The notes under the pieces were generated by a model, which saw only the letters and a list, made by a program, of their open reading frames with translations, had not been told where the DNA came from and made no database searches. A DNA stretch of 64,000 bases, taken from contig CAXIWF010000070.1 in the NCBI GenBank assembly GCA_964036045.1, positions 62,001 through 126,000 of the forward strand, read 5' to 3'. Position 1 is the first letter of the stretch. Each line of letters begins with the position of its first letter. This DNA is from Eutreptiella sp. 'Long Island Sound 2002'. Its lineage: Eukaryota > Euglenozoa > Euglenophyceae > Eutreptiales > Eutreptiaceae. This document shows positions 24,394 through 37,055 of this stretch, piece after piece. The position numbers and the translations under genes are program-made.

Positions 24394-24771
24394 TTTCCGG
24401 AGAATTTTCGGAGAATTTTCCGAGAATTTTCCGAGAATTTTCTGAGAATTTTCCGAGAATTTTCCGAGAATTTTCCGAGAATTTTCTGGGAATTTTCCGA
24501 GAATTTTCCCAGAATTTTCCGAGAATTTTCCGAGAATTTTCTGAGAATTTTCCGAGAATTTTCCGAGAATTTTCCGAGAATTTTCCGAGAATTTTCCGAG
24601 AATTTTCCGAGAATTTTCCGAGAATTTTCCGAGAATTTCCGGAGAATTTTCGGAGAATTTTCCGAGAATTTTCCGAGAATTTTCTGAGAATTTTCGGAGA
24701 ATTTTCCGAGAATTTTCCGAGAATTTTCCGAGAATTTTCCGAGAATTTCCGGAGAATTTTCGGAGAATTTT
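24394..24771 (+). repeat. triplicated TTTCCGGAG-TTTTCGGAG pair
   Basis: The adjacent pair TTTCCGGAGAA then TTTTCGGAGAA starts at 24394, 24636 and 24746, spacings of 242 and 110 bp (22 and 10 monomers). Single copies of this pair occur near 11,350, 19,890, 37,860, 39,355, 41,640, 53,690, 58,253, 60,540, 61,770 and 63,035. The cluster here indicates recent local amplification. Confidence 0.8.
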
Positions 24772-26831
24772 CCGAGAATTTTCCGAGAATTTTCTGAGAA
24801 TTTTCGGAGAATTTTCCGAGAATTTTCCGAGAATTTTCCGAGAATTTTCCGAGAATTTTCCGAGAATTTTCCGAGAATTTTCCGAGAATTTCCGGAGAAT
24901 TTTCCGAGAATTTTCCGAGAATTTTCCGAGAATTTTCCGAGAATTTTCCGAGAATTTTCCGAGGATTTTCCGAGAATTTTCCGAGAATTTTCCGAGAATT
25001 TTCCGAGAATTTTCTGAGAATTTTCCGAGAATTTTCCAAGAATTTTCCGAGATTTTCCCGAGAATTTTCCGAGAATTTTCCGAGAATTTTCCGAGAATTT
25101 TCCGAGAATTTTCCGAGAATTTTCCGAGAATTTTCCGTCAATTTTCCGAGAATTTTCCGAGAATTTTCCGAGAATTTTCCGTCAATTTTCCGAGAATTTT
25201 CCGAGAATTTTCCGAGAATTTTCCGAGAATTTTCCGAGAATTTTCCGAGATTTTCCCGATAATTTTCCGAGAATTTTCCGAGAATTTTCCGAGAATTTTC
25301 CGAGAATTTTCCGAGAATTTTCCGAGAATTTTCCGTCAATTTTCCGAGAATTTTCCGAGAATTTTCCGAGAATTTTCCGAGAATTTTCCAAGAATTTTCC
25401 GAGAATTTTCCGAGAATTTTCCGAGAATGTTCCGAGAATTTTCCGAGAATTTTCCGAGAATTTTCCGAGAATTTTCCGAGAATTTTCCGAGAATTTTCTG
25501 AGAATTTTCTGAGAATTTTCAGAGAATTTTCCGAGAATTTTCCGAGAATTTTCCGAGAATTTTCCGAGAATTTTCCGAGAATTTTCTGAGAATTTTCTGA
25601 GAATTTTCCGAGAATTTTCCGAGAATTTTCCGTCAATTTTCCGAGAATTTTCCGAGAATTTTCCGAGAATTTTCCCAGAATTTTCCGAGAATTTTCCGAG
25701 AATTTTCCGAGAATTTTCCGAGAATTTTCCGAGAATTTTCCGAGAATTTTCCGAGAATTTTCCGAGAATTTCCCGAGAATTTTCCGAGAATTTTCCGAGA
25801 ATTTTCTGAGAATTTTCCGAGAATTTTCCGAGAATTTTCCGTCAATTTTCCGAGAATTTTCCGAGAATTTTCCGAGAATGTTCCGAGAATTTTCCGAGAA
25901 TTTTCCGAGAATTTTCCGAGAATTTTCCGAGAATTTTCCGAGAATTTTCCGAGAATTTTCCGAGAATGTTCCGAGAATTTTCCGAGAATTTTCCGAGAAT
26001 TTTCCGAGAATTTTCCGAGAATTTTCCGAGAATTTTCTGAGAATTTTCTGAGAATTTTCAGAGAATTTTCCGAGAATTTTCCGAGAATTTTCCGAGAATT
26101 TTCCGAGAATTTTCCGAGAATTTTCTGAGAATTTTCTGAGAATTTTCCGAGAATTTTCCGAGAATTTTCCGTCAATTTTCCGAGAATTTTCCGAGAATTT
26201 TCCGAGAATTTTCCCAGAATTTTCCGAGAATTTTCCGAGAATTTTCCGAGAATTTTCCGAGAATTTTCCGAGAATTTTCCGAGAATTTTCCGAGAATTTT
26301 CCGAGAATTTTCCGAGAATTTCCCGAGAATTTTCCGAGAATTTTCCGAGAATTTTCTGAGAATTTTCCGAGAATTTTCCGAGAATTTTCCGTCAATTTTC
26401 CGAGAATTTTCCGAGAATTTTCCGAGAATTTTCCGAGAATTTTCTGGGAATTTTCCGAGAATTTTCCGAGAATTTTCCGAGAATTTTCCGAGAATTTTCC
26501 GAGAATTTTCCGAGAATTTTCTGAGAATTTTCCGAGAATTTTCCGAGAATTTTCCGAGAATTTTCCGAGAATTTTCCGAGAATCTTCCGAGAATTTTCCG
26601 AGAATTTTCCGAGAATTTCCCGAGAATTTTCCGAGAATTTTCCGAGAATTTTCTGAGAATTTTCCGAGAATTTTCCGAGAATTTTCAGAGAATTTTCCGA
26701 GAATTTTCCGAGAATTTTCTGAGAATTTTCTGAGAATTTTCCGAGAATTTTCCGAGAATTTTCCGAGAATTTTCCGAGAATTTTCCGAGAATTTTCCGAG
26801 AATTTTCCGAGAATTTTCCGAGAATTTTCCG

Positions 26832-28096
26832 TCAATTTTCCGAGAATTTTCCGAGAATTTTCCGAGAATTTTCCGTCAATTTTCCGAGAATTTTCCGAGA
26901 ATTTTCCGAGAATTTTCCGAGAATTTTCCAAGAATTTTCCGAGAATTTTCCGAGAATTTTCCGAGAATGTTCCGAGAATTTTCCGAGAATTTTCCGAGAA
27001 TTTTCCGAGAATTTTCCGAGAATTTTCCGAGAATTTTCTGAGAATTTTCTGAGAATTTTCAGAGAATTTTCCGAGAATTTTCCGAGAATTTTCCGAGAAT
27101 TTTCCGAGAATTTTCCGAGAATTTTCTGAGAATTTTCTGAGAATTTTCCGAGAATTTTCCGAGAATTTTCCGTCAATTTTCCGAGAATTTTCCGAGAATT
27201 TTCCGAGAATTTTCCCAGAATTTTCCGAGAATTTTCCGAGAATTTTCCGAGAATTTTCCGAGAATTTTCCGAGAATTTTCCGAGAATTTTCCGAGAATTT
27301 TCCGAGAATTTTCCGAGAATTTCCCGAGAATTTTCCGAGAATTTTCCGAGAATTTTCTGAGAATTTTCCGAGAATTTTCCGAGAATTTTCCGTCAATTTT
27401 CCGAGAATTTTCCGAGAATTTTCCGAGAATTTTCCGAGAATTTTCTGGGAATTTTCCGAGAATTTTCCGAGAATTTTCCGAGAATTTTCCGAGAATTTTC
27501 CGAGAATTTTCCGAGAATTTTCTGAGAATTTTCCGAGAATTTTCCGAGAATTTTCCGAGAATTTTCCGAGAATTTTCCGAGAATCTTCCGAGAATTTTCC
27601 GAGAATTTTCCGAGAATTTCCCGAGAATTTTCCGAGAATTTTCCGAGAATTTTCTGAGAATTTTCCGAGAATTTTCCGAGAATTTTCAGAGAATTTTCCG
27701 AGAATTTTCCGAGAATTTTCTGAGAATTTTCTGAGAATTTTCCGAGAATTTTCCGAGAATTTTCCGAGAATTTTCCGAGAATTTTCCGAAGATTTTCCGA
27801 GAATTTTCCTTGAATTTTCCGAGAATTTTCCGAGAATTTTCAGAGAATTTTCTGAGAATTTTCCGAGAATTTTCCGAGAATTTTCTGAGAATTTTCCGAG
27901 AATTTTCCGAGAATTTTCCGTCAATTTTCCGAGAATTTTCCGAGAATTTTCCGAGAATTTTCCGAGAATTTTCCGAGAATTTTCCGAGATTTTCCCGAGA
28001 ATTTTCCGAGAATTTTCCGAGAATTTTCCGAGAATTTTCCGAGAATTTTCCGAGAATTTTCCGAGAATTTTCCGAGAATTTTCCGAGAATTTTCCG
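26832..28096 (+). repeat. 1,265-bp higher-order unit, first of pair
   Basis: The unit spans two CCGTCAA monomers about 44 bp apart, the CCAAG cassette (26928), CTGAG-CTGAG pairs, a CCGTCAA, CCCAG, TTTCCCGAG, CTGGG, TCTTCC and a CCGAAG monomer, then repeats from 28097 with CCAAG at 28193. The length is exactly 115 monomers. Confidence 0.85.
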
Positions 28097-29361
28097 TCAA
28101 TTTTCCGAGAATTTTCCGAGAATTTTCCGAGAATTTTCCGTCAATTTTCCGAGAATTTTCCGAGAATTTTCCGAGAATTTTCCGAGAATTTTCCAAGAAT
28201 TTTCCGAGAATTTTCCGAGAATTTTCCGAGAATGTTCCGAGAATTTTCCGAGAATTTTCCGAGAATTTTCCGAGAATTTTCCGAGAATTTTCCGAGAATT
28301 TTCTGAGAATTTTCTGAGAATTTTCAGAGAATTTTCCGAGAATTTTCCGAGAATTTTCCGAGAATTTTCCGAGAATTTTCCGAGAATTTTCTGAGAATTT
28401 TCTGAGAATTTTCCGAGAATTTTCCGAGAATTTTCCGTCAATTTTCCGAGAATTTTCCGAGAATTTTCCGAGAATTTTCCCAGAATTTTCCGAGAATTTT
28501 CCGAGAATTTTCCGAGAATTTTCCGAGAATTTTCCGAGAATTTTCCGAGAATTTTCCGAGAATTTTCCGAGAATTTTCCGAGAATTTCCCGAGAATTTTC
28601 CGAGAATTTTCCGAGAATTTTCTGAGAATTTTCCGAGAATTTTCCGAGAATTTTCCGTCAATTTTCCGAGAATTTTCCGAGAATTTTCCGAGAATTTTCC
28701 GAGAATTTTCTGGGAATTTTCCGAGAATTTTCCGAGAATTTTCCGAGAATTTTCCGAGAATTTTCCGAGAATTTTCCGAGAATTTTCTGAGAATTTTCCG
28801 AGAATTTTCCGAGAATTTTCCGAGAATTTTCCGAGAATTTTCCGAGAATCTTCCGAGAATTTTCCGAGAATTTTCCGAGAATTTCCCGAGAATTTTCCGA
28901 GAATTTTCCGAGAATTTTCTGAGAATTTTCCGAGAATTTTCCGAGAATTTTCAGAGAATTTTCCGAGAATTTTCCGAGAATTTTCTGAGAATTTTCTGAG
29001 AATTTTCCGAGAATTTTCCGAGAATTTTCCGAGAATTTTCCGAGAATTTTCCGAAGATTTTCCGAGAATTTTCCGAGAATTTTCCGAGAATTTTCCGAGA
29101 ATTTTCAGAGAATTTTCTGAGAATTTTCCGAGAATTTTCCGAGAATTTTCTGAGAATTTTCCGAGAATTTTCCGAGAATTTTCCGAGAATTTTCCGAGAA
29201 TTTTCTGAGAATTTTCTGAGAATTTTCCGAGAATTTTCCGAGAATTTTCCGTCAATTTTCCGAGAATTTTCCGAGAATTTTCCGAGAATTTTCCGAGAAT
29301 TTTCCGAGAATGTTCCGAGAATTTTCCGAGAATTTTCCGAGAATTTTCCGAGAATTTTCCG
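28097..29361 (+). repeat. 1,265-bp higher-order unit, second of pair
   Basis: This repeats 26832-28096 nearly completely; its cassette starts at 28193. It lacks the CCTTGAA variant seen near 27,808 in the first unit. Toward its end it runs into a CTGAG-CTGAG-CCGTCAA-TGTTCC arrangement without CCAAG (TGTTCC at 29311). Confidence 0.8.
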
Positions 29362-30190
29362 AGAATTTACCGAGAATTTTCTGAGAATTTTCTGAGAATT
29401 TTCAGAGAATTTTCCGAGAATTTTCCGAGAATTTTCCGAGAATTTTCAGAGAATTTTCCGAGAATTTTCTGAGAATTTTCTGAGAATTTTCCGAGAATTT
29501 TCCGAGAATTTTCCGTCAATTTTCCGAGAATTTTCCGAGAATTTTCCGAGAATTTTCCCAGAATTTTCCGAGAATTTTCCGAGAATTTTCCGAGAATTTT
29601 CCGAGAATTTTCCGAGAATTTTCCGAGAATTTTCCGAGAATTTTCCGAGAATTTTCTGAGAATTTTCCGAGAATTTTCCGAGAATTTTCTGAGAATTTTC
29701 CGAGAATTTTCCGAGAATTTTCCGTCAATTTTCCGAGAATTTTCCGAGAATTTTCCGAGAATTTTCCGAGAATTTTCTGGGAATTTTCCGAGAATTTTCC
29801 GAGAATTTTCCGAGAATTTTCCGAGAATTTTCCGAGAATTTTCCGAGAATTTTCTGAGAATTTTCCGAGAATTTTCCGAGAATTTTCCGAGAATTTTCCG
29901 AGAATTTTCCGAGAATTTTCCGAGAATTTTCCGAGAATTTTCCGAGAATTTCCCGAGAATTTTCCGAGAATTTTGCGAGAATTTTCTGAGAATTTTCCGA
30001 GAATTTTCCGAGAATTTTCAGAGAATTTTCCGAGAATTTTCGGAGAATTTTCTGAGAATTTTCTGAGAATTTTCCGAGAATTTTCCGAGAATTTTCCGAG
30101 AATTTTCCGAGAATTTTCCGAGAATTTTCCGAGAATTTTCCGAGAATTTTCCGAGAATTTTCCGAGAATTTTCAGAGAATTTTCTGAGAA

Positions 30191-31391
30191 TTTTCCGAGA
30201 ATTTTCCGAGGATTTTCCGAGAATTTTCCGAGAATTTTCCGAGAATTTTCCGAGAATTTTCTGAGAATTTTCCGAGAATTTTCCGAGAATTTTCCGAGAT
30301 TTTCCCGAGAATTTTCCGAGAATTTTCCGAGAATTTTCCGAGAATTTTCCGAGAATTTTCCGAGAATTTTCCGAGAATTTTCCGAGAATTTTCCGAGAAT
30401 TTTCCGTCAATTTTCCGAGAATTTTCAGAGAATTTTCCGAGAATTTTCCGTCAATTTTCCGAGAATTTTCCGAGAATTTTCCGAGAATTTTTCGGGAATT
30501 TTCCAAGAATTTTCCGAGAATTTTCCGAGAATTTTCCGAGAATGTTCCGAGAATTTTCCGAGAATTTTCCGAGAATTTTCCGAGAATTTTCCGAGAATTT
30601 TCCGAGAATTTTCTGAGAATTTTCTGAGAATTTTCAGAGAATTTTCCGAGAATTTTCCGAGAATTTTCCGAGAATTTTCAGAGAATTTTCCGAGAATTTT
30701 CTGAGAATTTTCTGAGAATTTTCCGAGAATTTTCCGAGAATTTTCCGAGAATTTTCCGAGAATCTTCCGAGAATTTTCCGAGAATTTTCCGAGAATTTTC
30801 CGAGAATTTTCCGAGAATTTTCTGAGAATTTTCTGAGAATTTTCCGAGAATTTTCCGAGAATTTTCCGAGAATTTTCCCAGAATTTTCTGAGAATTTTCC
30901 GAGAATTTTCCGAGAATTTTCCGAGAATTTTCCGAGAATTTTCCGAGAATTTTCCGAGAATTTTCCGAGAATTTTCCGAGAATTTCCCGAGAATTTTCCG
31001 AGAATTTTCCGAGAATTTTCTGAGAATTTTCCGAGAATTTTCCGAGAATTTTCTGAGAATTTTCCGAGAATTTTCCGAGAATTTTCCGGGAATTTTCCGA
31101 GAATTTTCCGAGAATTTTCCGAGAATTTTCCGAGAATTTTCTGAGAATTTTCCGAGAATTTTCCGAGAATTTTCCGAGAATTTTCCGAGAATTTTCCGAG
31201 AATTTTCCGAGAATTTTCCGAGAATTTTCCGAGAATTTCCCGAGAATTTTCCGAGAATTTTCCGAGAATTTTCTGAGAATTTTCTGAGAATTTTCCGAGA
31301 ATTTTCCGAGAATTTTCCGAGAATTTTCCGAGAATTTTCCGAGAATTTTCCGAGAATTTTCCGAGAATTTTCCGAGAATTTTCCGAGAATT
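30191..31391 (+). repeat. satellite stretch at the left-to-right family transition
   Basis: This is pure array. The cassette at 30503 follows a TTTTTCGGGAA monomer and two CCGTCAA monomers. CCCAG then CTGAG, and TTTCCCGAG, occur downstream. The first CAGAG-CTCTG inverted pair of the window follows at 31392. No gene is present. Confidence 0.7.
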
Positions 31392-31411
31392 TTCAGAGAA
31401 TTTTCTCTGAA
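31392..31411. repeat. perfect 9-bp inverted repeat from adjacent variants
   Basis: The sequence TTCAGAGAA-TT-TTCTCTGAA is a perfect inverted repeat with 9-bp arms and a 2-bp loop, made by a CAGAGAA monomer followed by a CTCTGAA monomer. Eleven further copies start at 32899, 33119, 34692, 36299, 40798, 47783, 49796, 52128, 55218, 56692 and 58990. None occurs left of 31 kb, where the second monomer at the corresponding place is CTGAGAA, for example near 14,629 and 16,430. Confidence 0.95.
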
Positions 31412-33593
31412 TTTTCCGAGAATTTTCTGAGAATTTTCCGAGAATTTTCCGAGAATTTTCCGAGAATTTTCCGAGAATTTTCCGAGAATTTTCTGAGAAT
31501 TTTCTGAGAATTTTCCGAGAATTTTCCGAGAATTTTCCGTCAATTTTCCGAGAATTTTCCGAGAATTTTCCGAGAATTTTCCGAGAATTTTCCGAGAATT
31601 TTCTGGGAATTTTCCGAGAATTTTCCGAGAATTTTCCGAGATTTTCCCGAGAATTTTCCGGGAATTTTCCGAGAATTTTCCGAGAGTTTTCCGAGAATTT
31701 TCCGAGAATTTTCCGAGAATTTTCCGAGAATTTTCCGAGAATTTTCCGAGAATTTTCCGAGAATTTTCTGAGAATTTTCCGAGAATTTTCCGAGAATTTT
31801 CCGAGATTTTCCCGAGAATTTTCCGAGAATTTTCCGAGAATTTTCCGAGAATTTTCCGAGAATTTTCCGAGAATTTTCCGAGAATTTTCCGAGAATTTTC
31901 CGAGAATTTTCCGTCAATTTTCCGAGAATTTTCCGAGAATTTTCCGAGAATTTTCCGTCAATTTTCCGAGAATTTTCCGAGAATTTTCCGAGAATTTTTC
32001 GAGAATTTTCCAAGAATTTTCCGAGAATTTTCCGAGAATTTTCCGAGAATGTTCCGAGAATTTTCCGAGAATTTTCCGAGAATTTTCCGAGAATTTTCCG
32101 AGAATTTTCCGAGAATTTTCTGAGAATTTTCTGAGAATTTTCAGAGAATTTTCCGAGAATTTTCCGAGAATTTTCCGAGAATTTTCAGAGAATTTTCCGA
32201 GAATTTTCTGAGAATTTTCTGAGAATTTTCCGAGAATTTTCCGAGAATTTTCCGAGAATTTTCCGAGAATCTTCCGAGAATTTTCCGAGAATTTTCCGAG
32301 AATTTTCCGAGAATTTTCCGAGAATTTTCTGAGAATTTTCTGAGAATTTTCCGAGAATTTTCCGAGAATTTTCCGAGAATTTTCCCAGAATTTTCTGAGA
32401 ATTTTCCGAGAATTTTCCGAGAATTTTCCGAGAATTTTCTGAGAATTTTCCGAGAATTTTCCGAGAATTTTCCGAGAATTTTCCGAGAATTTCCCGAGAA
32501 TTTTCCGAGAATTTTCCGAGAATTTTCTGAGAATTTTCCGAGAATTTTCCGAGAATTTTCTGAGAATTTTCCGAGAATTTTCCGAGAATTTTCCGTCAAT
32601 TTTCCGAGAATTTTCCGAGAATTTTCCGAGAATTTTCCGAGAATTTTCTGAGAATTTTCCGAGAATTTTCCGAGAATTTTCCGAGAATTTTCCGAGAATT
32701 TTCCGAGAATTTTCCGAGAATTTTCCGAGAATTTTCCGAGAATTTCCCGAGAATTTTCCGAGAATTTTCCGAGAATTTTCTGAGAATTTTCTGAGAATTT
32801 TCCGAGAATTTTCCGAGAATTTTCCGAGAATTTTCCGAGAATTTTCCGAGAATTTTCCGAGAATTTTCCGAGAATTTTCCGAGAATTTTCCGAGAATTTT
32901 CAGAGAATTTTCTCTGAATTTTCCGAGAATTTTCCGAGAATTTTCCGAGAATTTTCCGAGAATTTCCCGAGAATTTTCCGAGAATTTTCCGAGAATTTTC
33001 TGAGAATTTTCTGAGAATTTTCCGAGAATTTTCCGAGAATTTTCCGAGAATTTTCCGAGAATTTTCCGAGAATTTTCCGAGAATTTTCCGAGAATTTTCC
33101 GAGAATTTTCCGAGAATTTTCAGAGAATTTTCTCTGAATTTTCCGAGAATTTTCTGAGAATTTTCCGAGAATTTTCCGAGAATTTTCCGAGAATTTTCCG
33201 AGAATTTTCCGAGAATTTTCTGAGAATTTTCTGAGAATTTTCCGAGAATTTTCCGAGAATTTTCCGTCAATTTTCCGAGAATTTTCCGAGAATTTTCCGA
33301 GAATTTTCCGAGAATTTTCCGAGAATTTTCCGAGAATTTTCTGGGAATTTTCCGAGAATTTTCCGAGAATTTTCCGAGATTTTCCCGAGAATTTTCCGGG
33401 AATTTTCCGAGAATTTTCCGAGAATTTTCCGAGAATTTTCCGAGAATTTTCCGAGAATTTTCCGAGAATTTTCCGAGAATTTTCCGAGAATTTTCCGTCA
33501 ATTTTCCGAGAATTTTCCGAGAATTTTCCGAGAATTTTCCGTCAATTTTCCGAGAATTTTCCGAGAATTTTCCGAGAATTTTCCGAGAATTTT

Positions 33594-33875
33594 CCAAGAA
33601 TTTTCCGAGAATTTTCCGAGAATTTTCCGAGAATGTTCCGAGAATTTTCCGAGAATTTTCCGAGAATTTTCCGAGAATTTTCCGAGAATTTTCCGAGAAT
33701 TTTCTGAGAATTTTCTGAGAATTTTCAGAGAATTTTCCGAGAATTTTCCGAGAATTTTCCGAGAATTTTCAGAGAATTTTCCGAGAATTTTCTGAGAATT
33801 TTCTGAGAATTTTCCGAGAATTTTCCGAGAATTTTCCGAGAATTTTCCGAGAATCTTCCGAGAATTTTCAGACAA
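33594..33875 (+). repeat. 275-bp-spaced cassette, CAGACAA form (1 of 5)
   Basis: CCAAGAA is at 33594, CTGAG at 33704 and 33715, CAGAG at 33726, TCTTCC near 33,853 and CAGACAA at 33869, followed by CTGAG and GAAGTTTCC. The CCAAG-to-CAGACAA distance is exactly 275 bp, as in the four other copies. Confidence 0.9.
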
Positions 33876-35415
33876 TTTTCTGAGAATTTTCCGAGAATTT
33901 TCTGAGAAGTTTCCGAGAATTTTCCGAGAATTTTCCGAGAATTTTCCGAGAATTTTCCGAGAATTTTCTGAGAATTTTCTGAGAATTTTCCGAGAATTTT
34001 CCGAGAATTTTCCGAGAATTTTCTGAGAATTTTCCGAGAATTTTCCGAGAATTTTCCGAGAATTTTCCGAGAATTTTCCGAGAATTTTCCGAGAATTTTC
34101 CGAGAATTTTCCGAGAATTTTCTGAGAATTTTCTGAGAATTTTCCGAGAATTTTCCGAGAATTTTCCGAGAATTTTCCCAAAATTTTCTGAGAATTTTCC
34201 GAGAATTTTCCGAGAATTTTCCGAGAATTTTCCGAGAATTTTCCGAGAATTTTCCGAGAATTTTCCGAGAATTTTCCGAGAATTTCCCGAGAATTTTCCG
34301 AGAATTTTCCGAGAATTTTCTGAGAATTTTCCGAGAATTTTCCGAGAATTTTCTGAGAATTTTCCGAGAATTTTCCGAGAATTTTCCGTCAATTTTCCGA
34401 GAATTTTCCGAGAATTTTCCGAGAATTTTCCGAGAATTTTCTGAGAATTTTCCGAGAATTTTCCGAGAATTTTCCGAGAATTTTCCGAGAATTTTCCGAG
34501 AATTTTCCGAGAATTTTCCGAGAATTTTCCGAGAATTTCCCGAGAATTTTCCGAGAATTTTCCGAGAATTTTCTGAGAATTTTCTGAGAATTTTCCGAGA
34601 ATTTTCCGAGAATTTTCCGAGAATTTTCCGAGAATTTTCCGAGAATTTTCCGAGAATTTTCCGAGAATTTTCCGACAATTTTCCGAGAATTTTCAGAGAA
34701 TTTTCTCTGAATTTTCCGAGAATTTTCTGAGAATTTTCCGAGAATTTTCCGACAATTTTCCGAGAATTTTCCGAGAATTTTCCGAGAATTTTCTGAGAAT
34801 TTTCTGAGAATTTTCCGAGAATTTTCCGAGAATTTTCCGTCAATTTTCCGAGAATTTTCCGAGAATTTTCCGAGAATTTTCCGAGAATTTTCTGAGAATT
34901 TTCTGAGAATTTTCCGAGAATTTTCCGAGAATTTTCCGTCAATTTTCCGAGAATTTTCCGAGAATTTTCCGAGAATTTTCCGAGAATTTTCCGAGAATTT
35001 TCTGGGAATTTTCCGAGAATTTTCCGAGAATTTTCCGAGATTTTCCCGAGAATTTTCCGGGAATTTTCCGAGAATTTTCCGAGAGTTTTCCGAGAATTTT
35101 CCGAGAATTTTCCGAGAATTTTCCGAGAATTTTCCGAGAATTTTCCGAGAATTTTCCGAGAATTTTCTGAGAATTTTCCGAGAATTTTCCGAGAATTTTC
35201 CGAGATTTTCCCGAGAATTTTCCGAGAATTTTCCGAGAATTTTCCGAGAATTTTCCGAGAATTTTCCGAGAATTTTCCGAGAATTTTCCGAGAATTTTCC
35301 GAGAATTTTCCGTCAATTTTCCGAGAATTTTCCGAGAATTTTCCGAGAATTTTCCGTCAATTTTCCGAGAATTTTCCGAGAATTTTCCGAGAATTTTTCG
35401 AGAATTTTCCAAGAA

Positions 35416-35427
35416 TTTTCCCGAGAA
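35416..35427 (+). repeat. 12-bp monomer, register shift +1
   Basis: The monomer reads TTTTCCCGAGAA, with one extra C. It restores the register lost at 12889: the CC positions return from 0 to 1 modulo 11. The homologous position near 51,246 has the normal 11-bp monomer. It is the only 12-bp monomer I found. Confidence 0.95.
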
Positions 35428-36773
35428 TTTTCCGAGAATTTTCCGAGAATGTTCCGAGAATTTTCCGAGAATTTTCCGAGAATTTTCCGAGAATTTTCTG
35501 AGAATTTTCCGAGAATTTTCTGAGAATTTTCTGAGAATTTTCAGAGAATTTTCCGAGAATTTTCCGAGAATTTTCTGAGAATTTTCAGAGAATTTTCCGA
35601 GAATTTTCTGAGAATTTTCTGAGAATTTTCCGAGAATTTTCCGAGAATTTTCCGAGAATTTTCCGAGAATCTTCCGAGAATTTTCCGAGAATTTTCCGAG
35701 AATTTTCCGAGAATTTTCCGAGAATTTTCTGAGAATTTTCTGAGAATTTTCCGAGAATTTTCCGAGAATTTTCCGAGAATTTTCCCAGAATTTTCTGAGA
35801 ATTTTCCGAGAATTTTCCGAGAATTTTCCGAGAATTTTCCGAGAATTTTCCGAGAATTTTCCGAGAATTTTCCGAGAATTTTCCGAGAATTTCCCGAGAA
35901 TTTTCCGAGAATTTTCCGAGAATTTTCTGAGAATTTTCCGAGAATTTTCCGAGAATTTTCTGAGAATTTTCCGAGAATTTTCCGAGAATTTTCCGTCAAT
36001 TTTCCGAGAATTTTCCGAGAATTTTCCGAGAATTTTCCGAGAATTTTCTGAGAATTTTCCGAGAATTTTCCGAGAATTTTCCGAGAATTTTCCGAGAATT
36101 TTCCGAGAATTTTCCGAGAATTTTCCGAGAATTTTCCGAGAATTTCCCGAGAATTTTCCGAGAATTTTCCGAGAATTTTCTGAGAATTTTCTGAGAATTT
36201 TCCGAGAATTTTCCGAGAATTTTCCGAGAATTTTCCGAGAATTTTCCGAGAATTTTCCGAGAATTTTCCGAGAATTTTCCGAGAATTTTCCGAGAATTTT
36301 CAGAGAATTTTCTCTGAATTTTCCGAGAATTTTCTGAGAATTTTCCGAGAATTTTCCGAGAATTTTCCGAGAATTTTCCGAGAATTTTCCGAGAATTTTC
36401 TGAGAATTTTCTGAGAATTTTCCGAGAATTTTCCGAGAATTTTCCGTCAATTTTCCGAGAATTTTCCGAGAATTTTCCGAGAATTTTCCGAGAATTTTCC
36501 GAGAATTTTCCGAGAATTTTCTGGGAATTTTCCGAGAATTTTCCGAGAATTTTCCGAGATTTTCCCGAGAATTTTCCGGGAATTTTCCGAGAATTTTCCG
36601 AGAATTTTCCGAGAATTTTCCGAGAATTTTCCGAGAATTTTCCGAGAATTTTCCGAGAATTTTCCGAGAATTTTCCGTCAATTTTCCGAGAATTTTCCGA
36701 GAATTTTCCGAGAATTTTCCGTCAATTTTCCGAGAATTTTCCGAGAATTTTCCGAGAATTTTCCGAGAATTTT

Positions 36774-37055
36774 CCAAGAATTTTCCGAGAATTTTCCGAG
36801 AATTTTCCGAGAATGTTCCGAGAATTTTCCGAGAATTTTCCGAGAATTTTCCGAGAATTTTCCGAGAATTTTCCGAGAATTTTCTGAGAATTTTCTGAGA
36901 ATTTTCAGAGAATTTTCCGAGAATTTTCCGAGAATTTTCCGAGAATTTTCAGAGAATTTTCCGAGAATTTTCTGAGAATTTTCTGAGAATTTTCCGAGAA
37001 TTTTCCGAGAATTTTCCGAGAATTTTCCGAGAATCTTCCGAGAATTTTCAGACAA
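36774..37055 (+). repeat. 275-bp-spaced cassette, CAGACAA form (2 of 5)
   Basis: CCAAGAA is at 36774 and CAGACAA at 37049. This copy lies within the 3.1-kb duplicated block and is directly homologous to the cassette at 52603 (offset 15,829 bp). Confidence 0.9.

Larger units (their letters stand above)
25950..30190 (+). repeat. 4.2-kb duplicated block, copy 1
   Basis: It matches 42385-46625 at an offset of 16,435 bp. The offset is 1,494 monomers plus one base, explained by the 12-bp monomer at 35416. Matching landmarks include TGTTCC 25967/42402, CCAAG 26928/43363, CCAAG 28193/44628, CCGTCAA 29249/45684, TGTTCC 29311/45746, CTGGG 29777/46212, the rare TTTTGCGAG at 29975/46410, and CAGAG 30173/46608. 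It contains a 1,265-bp unit repeated in tandem. Confidence 0.9.

Noticed and set aside
23510-26395. Long - strand open frames, up to 961 codons, here and over most of the window
   Set aside because: They are translations of the 11-bp repeat. The consensus lacks stops, the start codons are TTG from CCGTCAA or CCAAG variants, no - strand ATG was seen, and all frames give the same peptide. No ribosome binding site, domain or codon bias is present.
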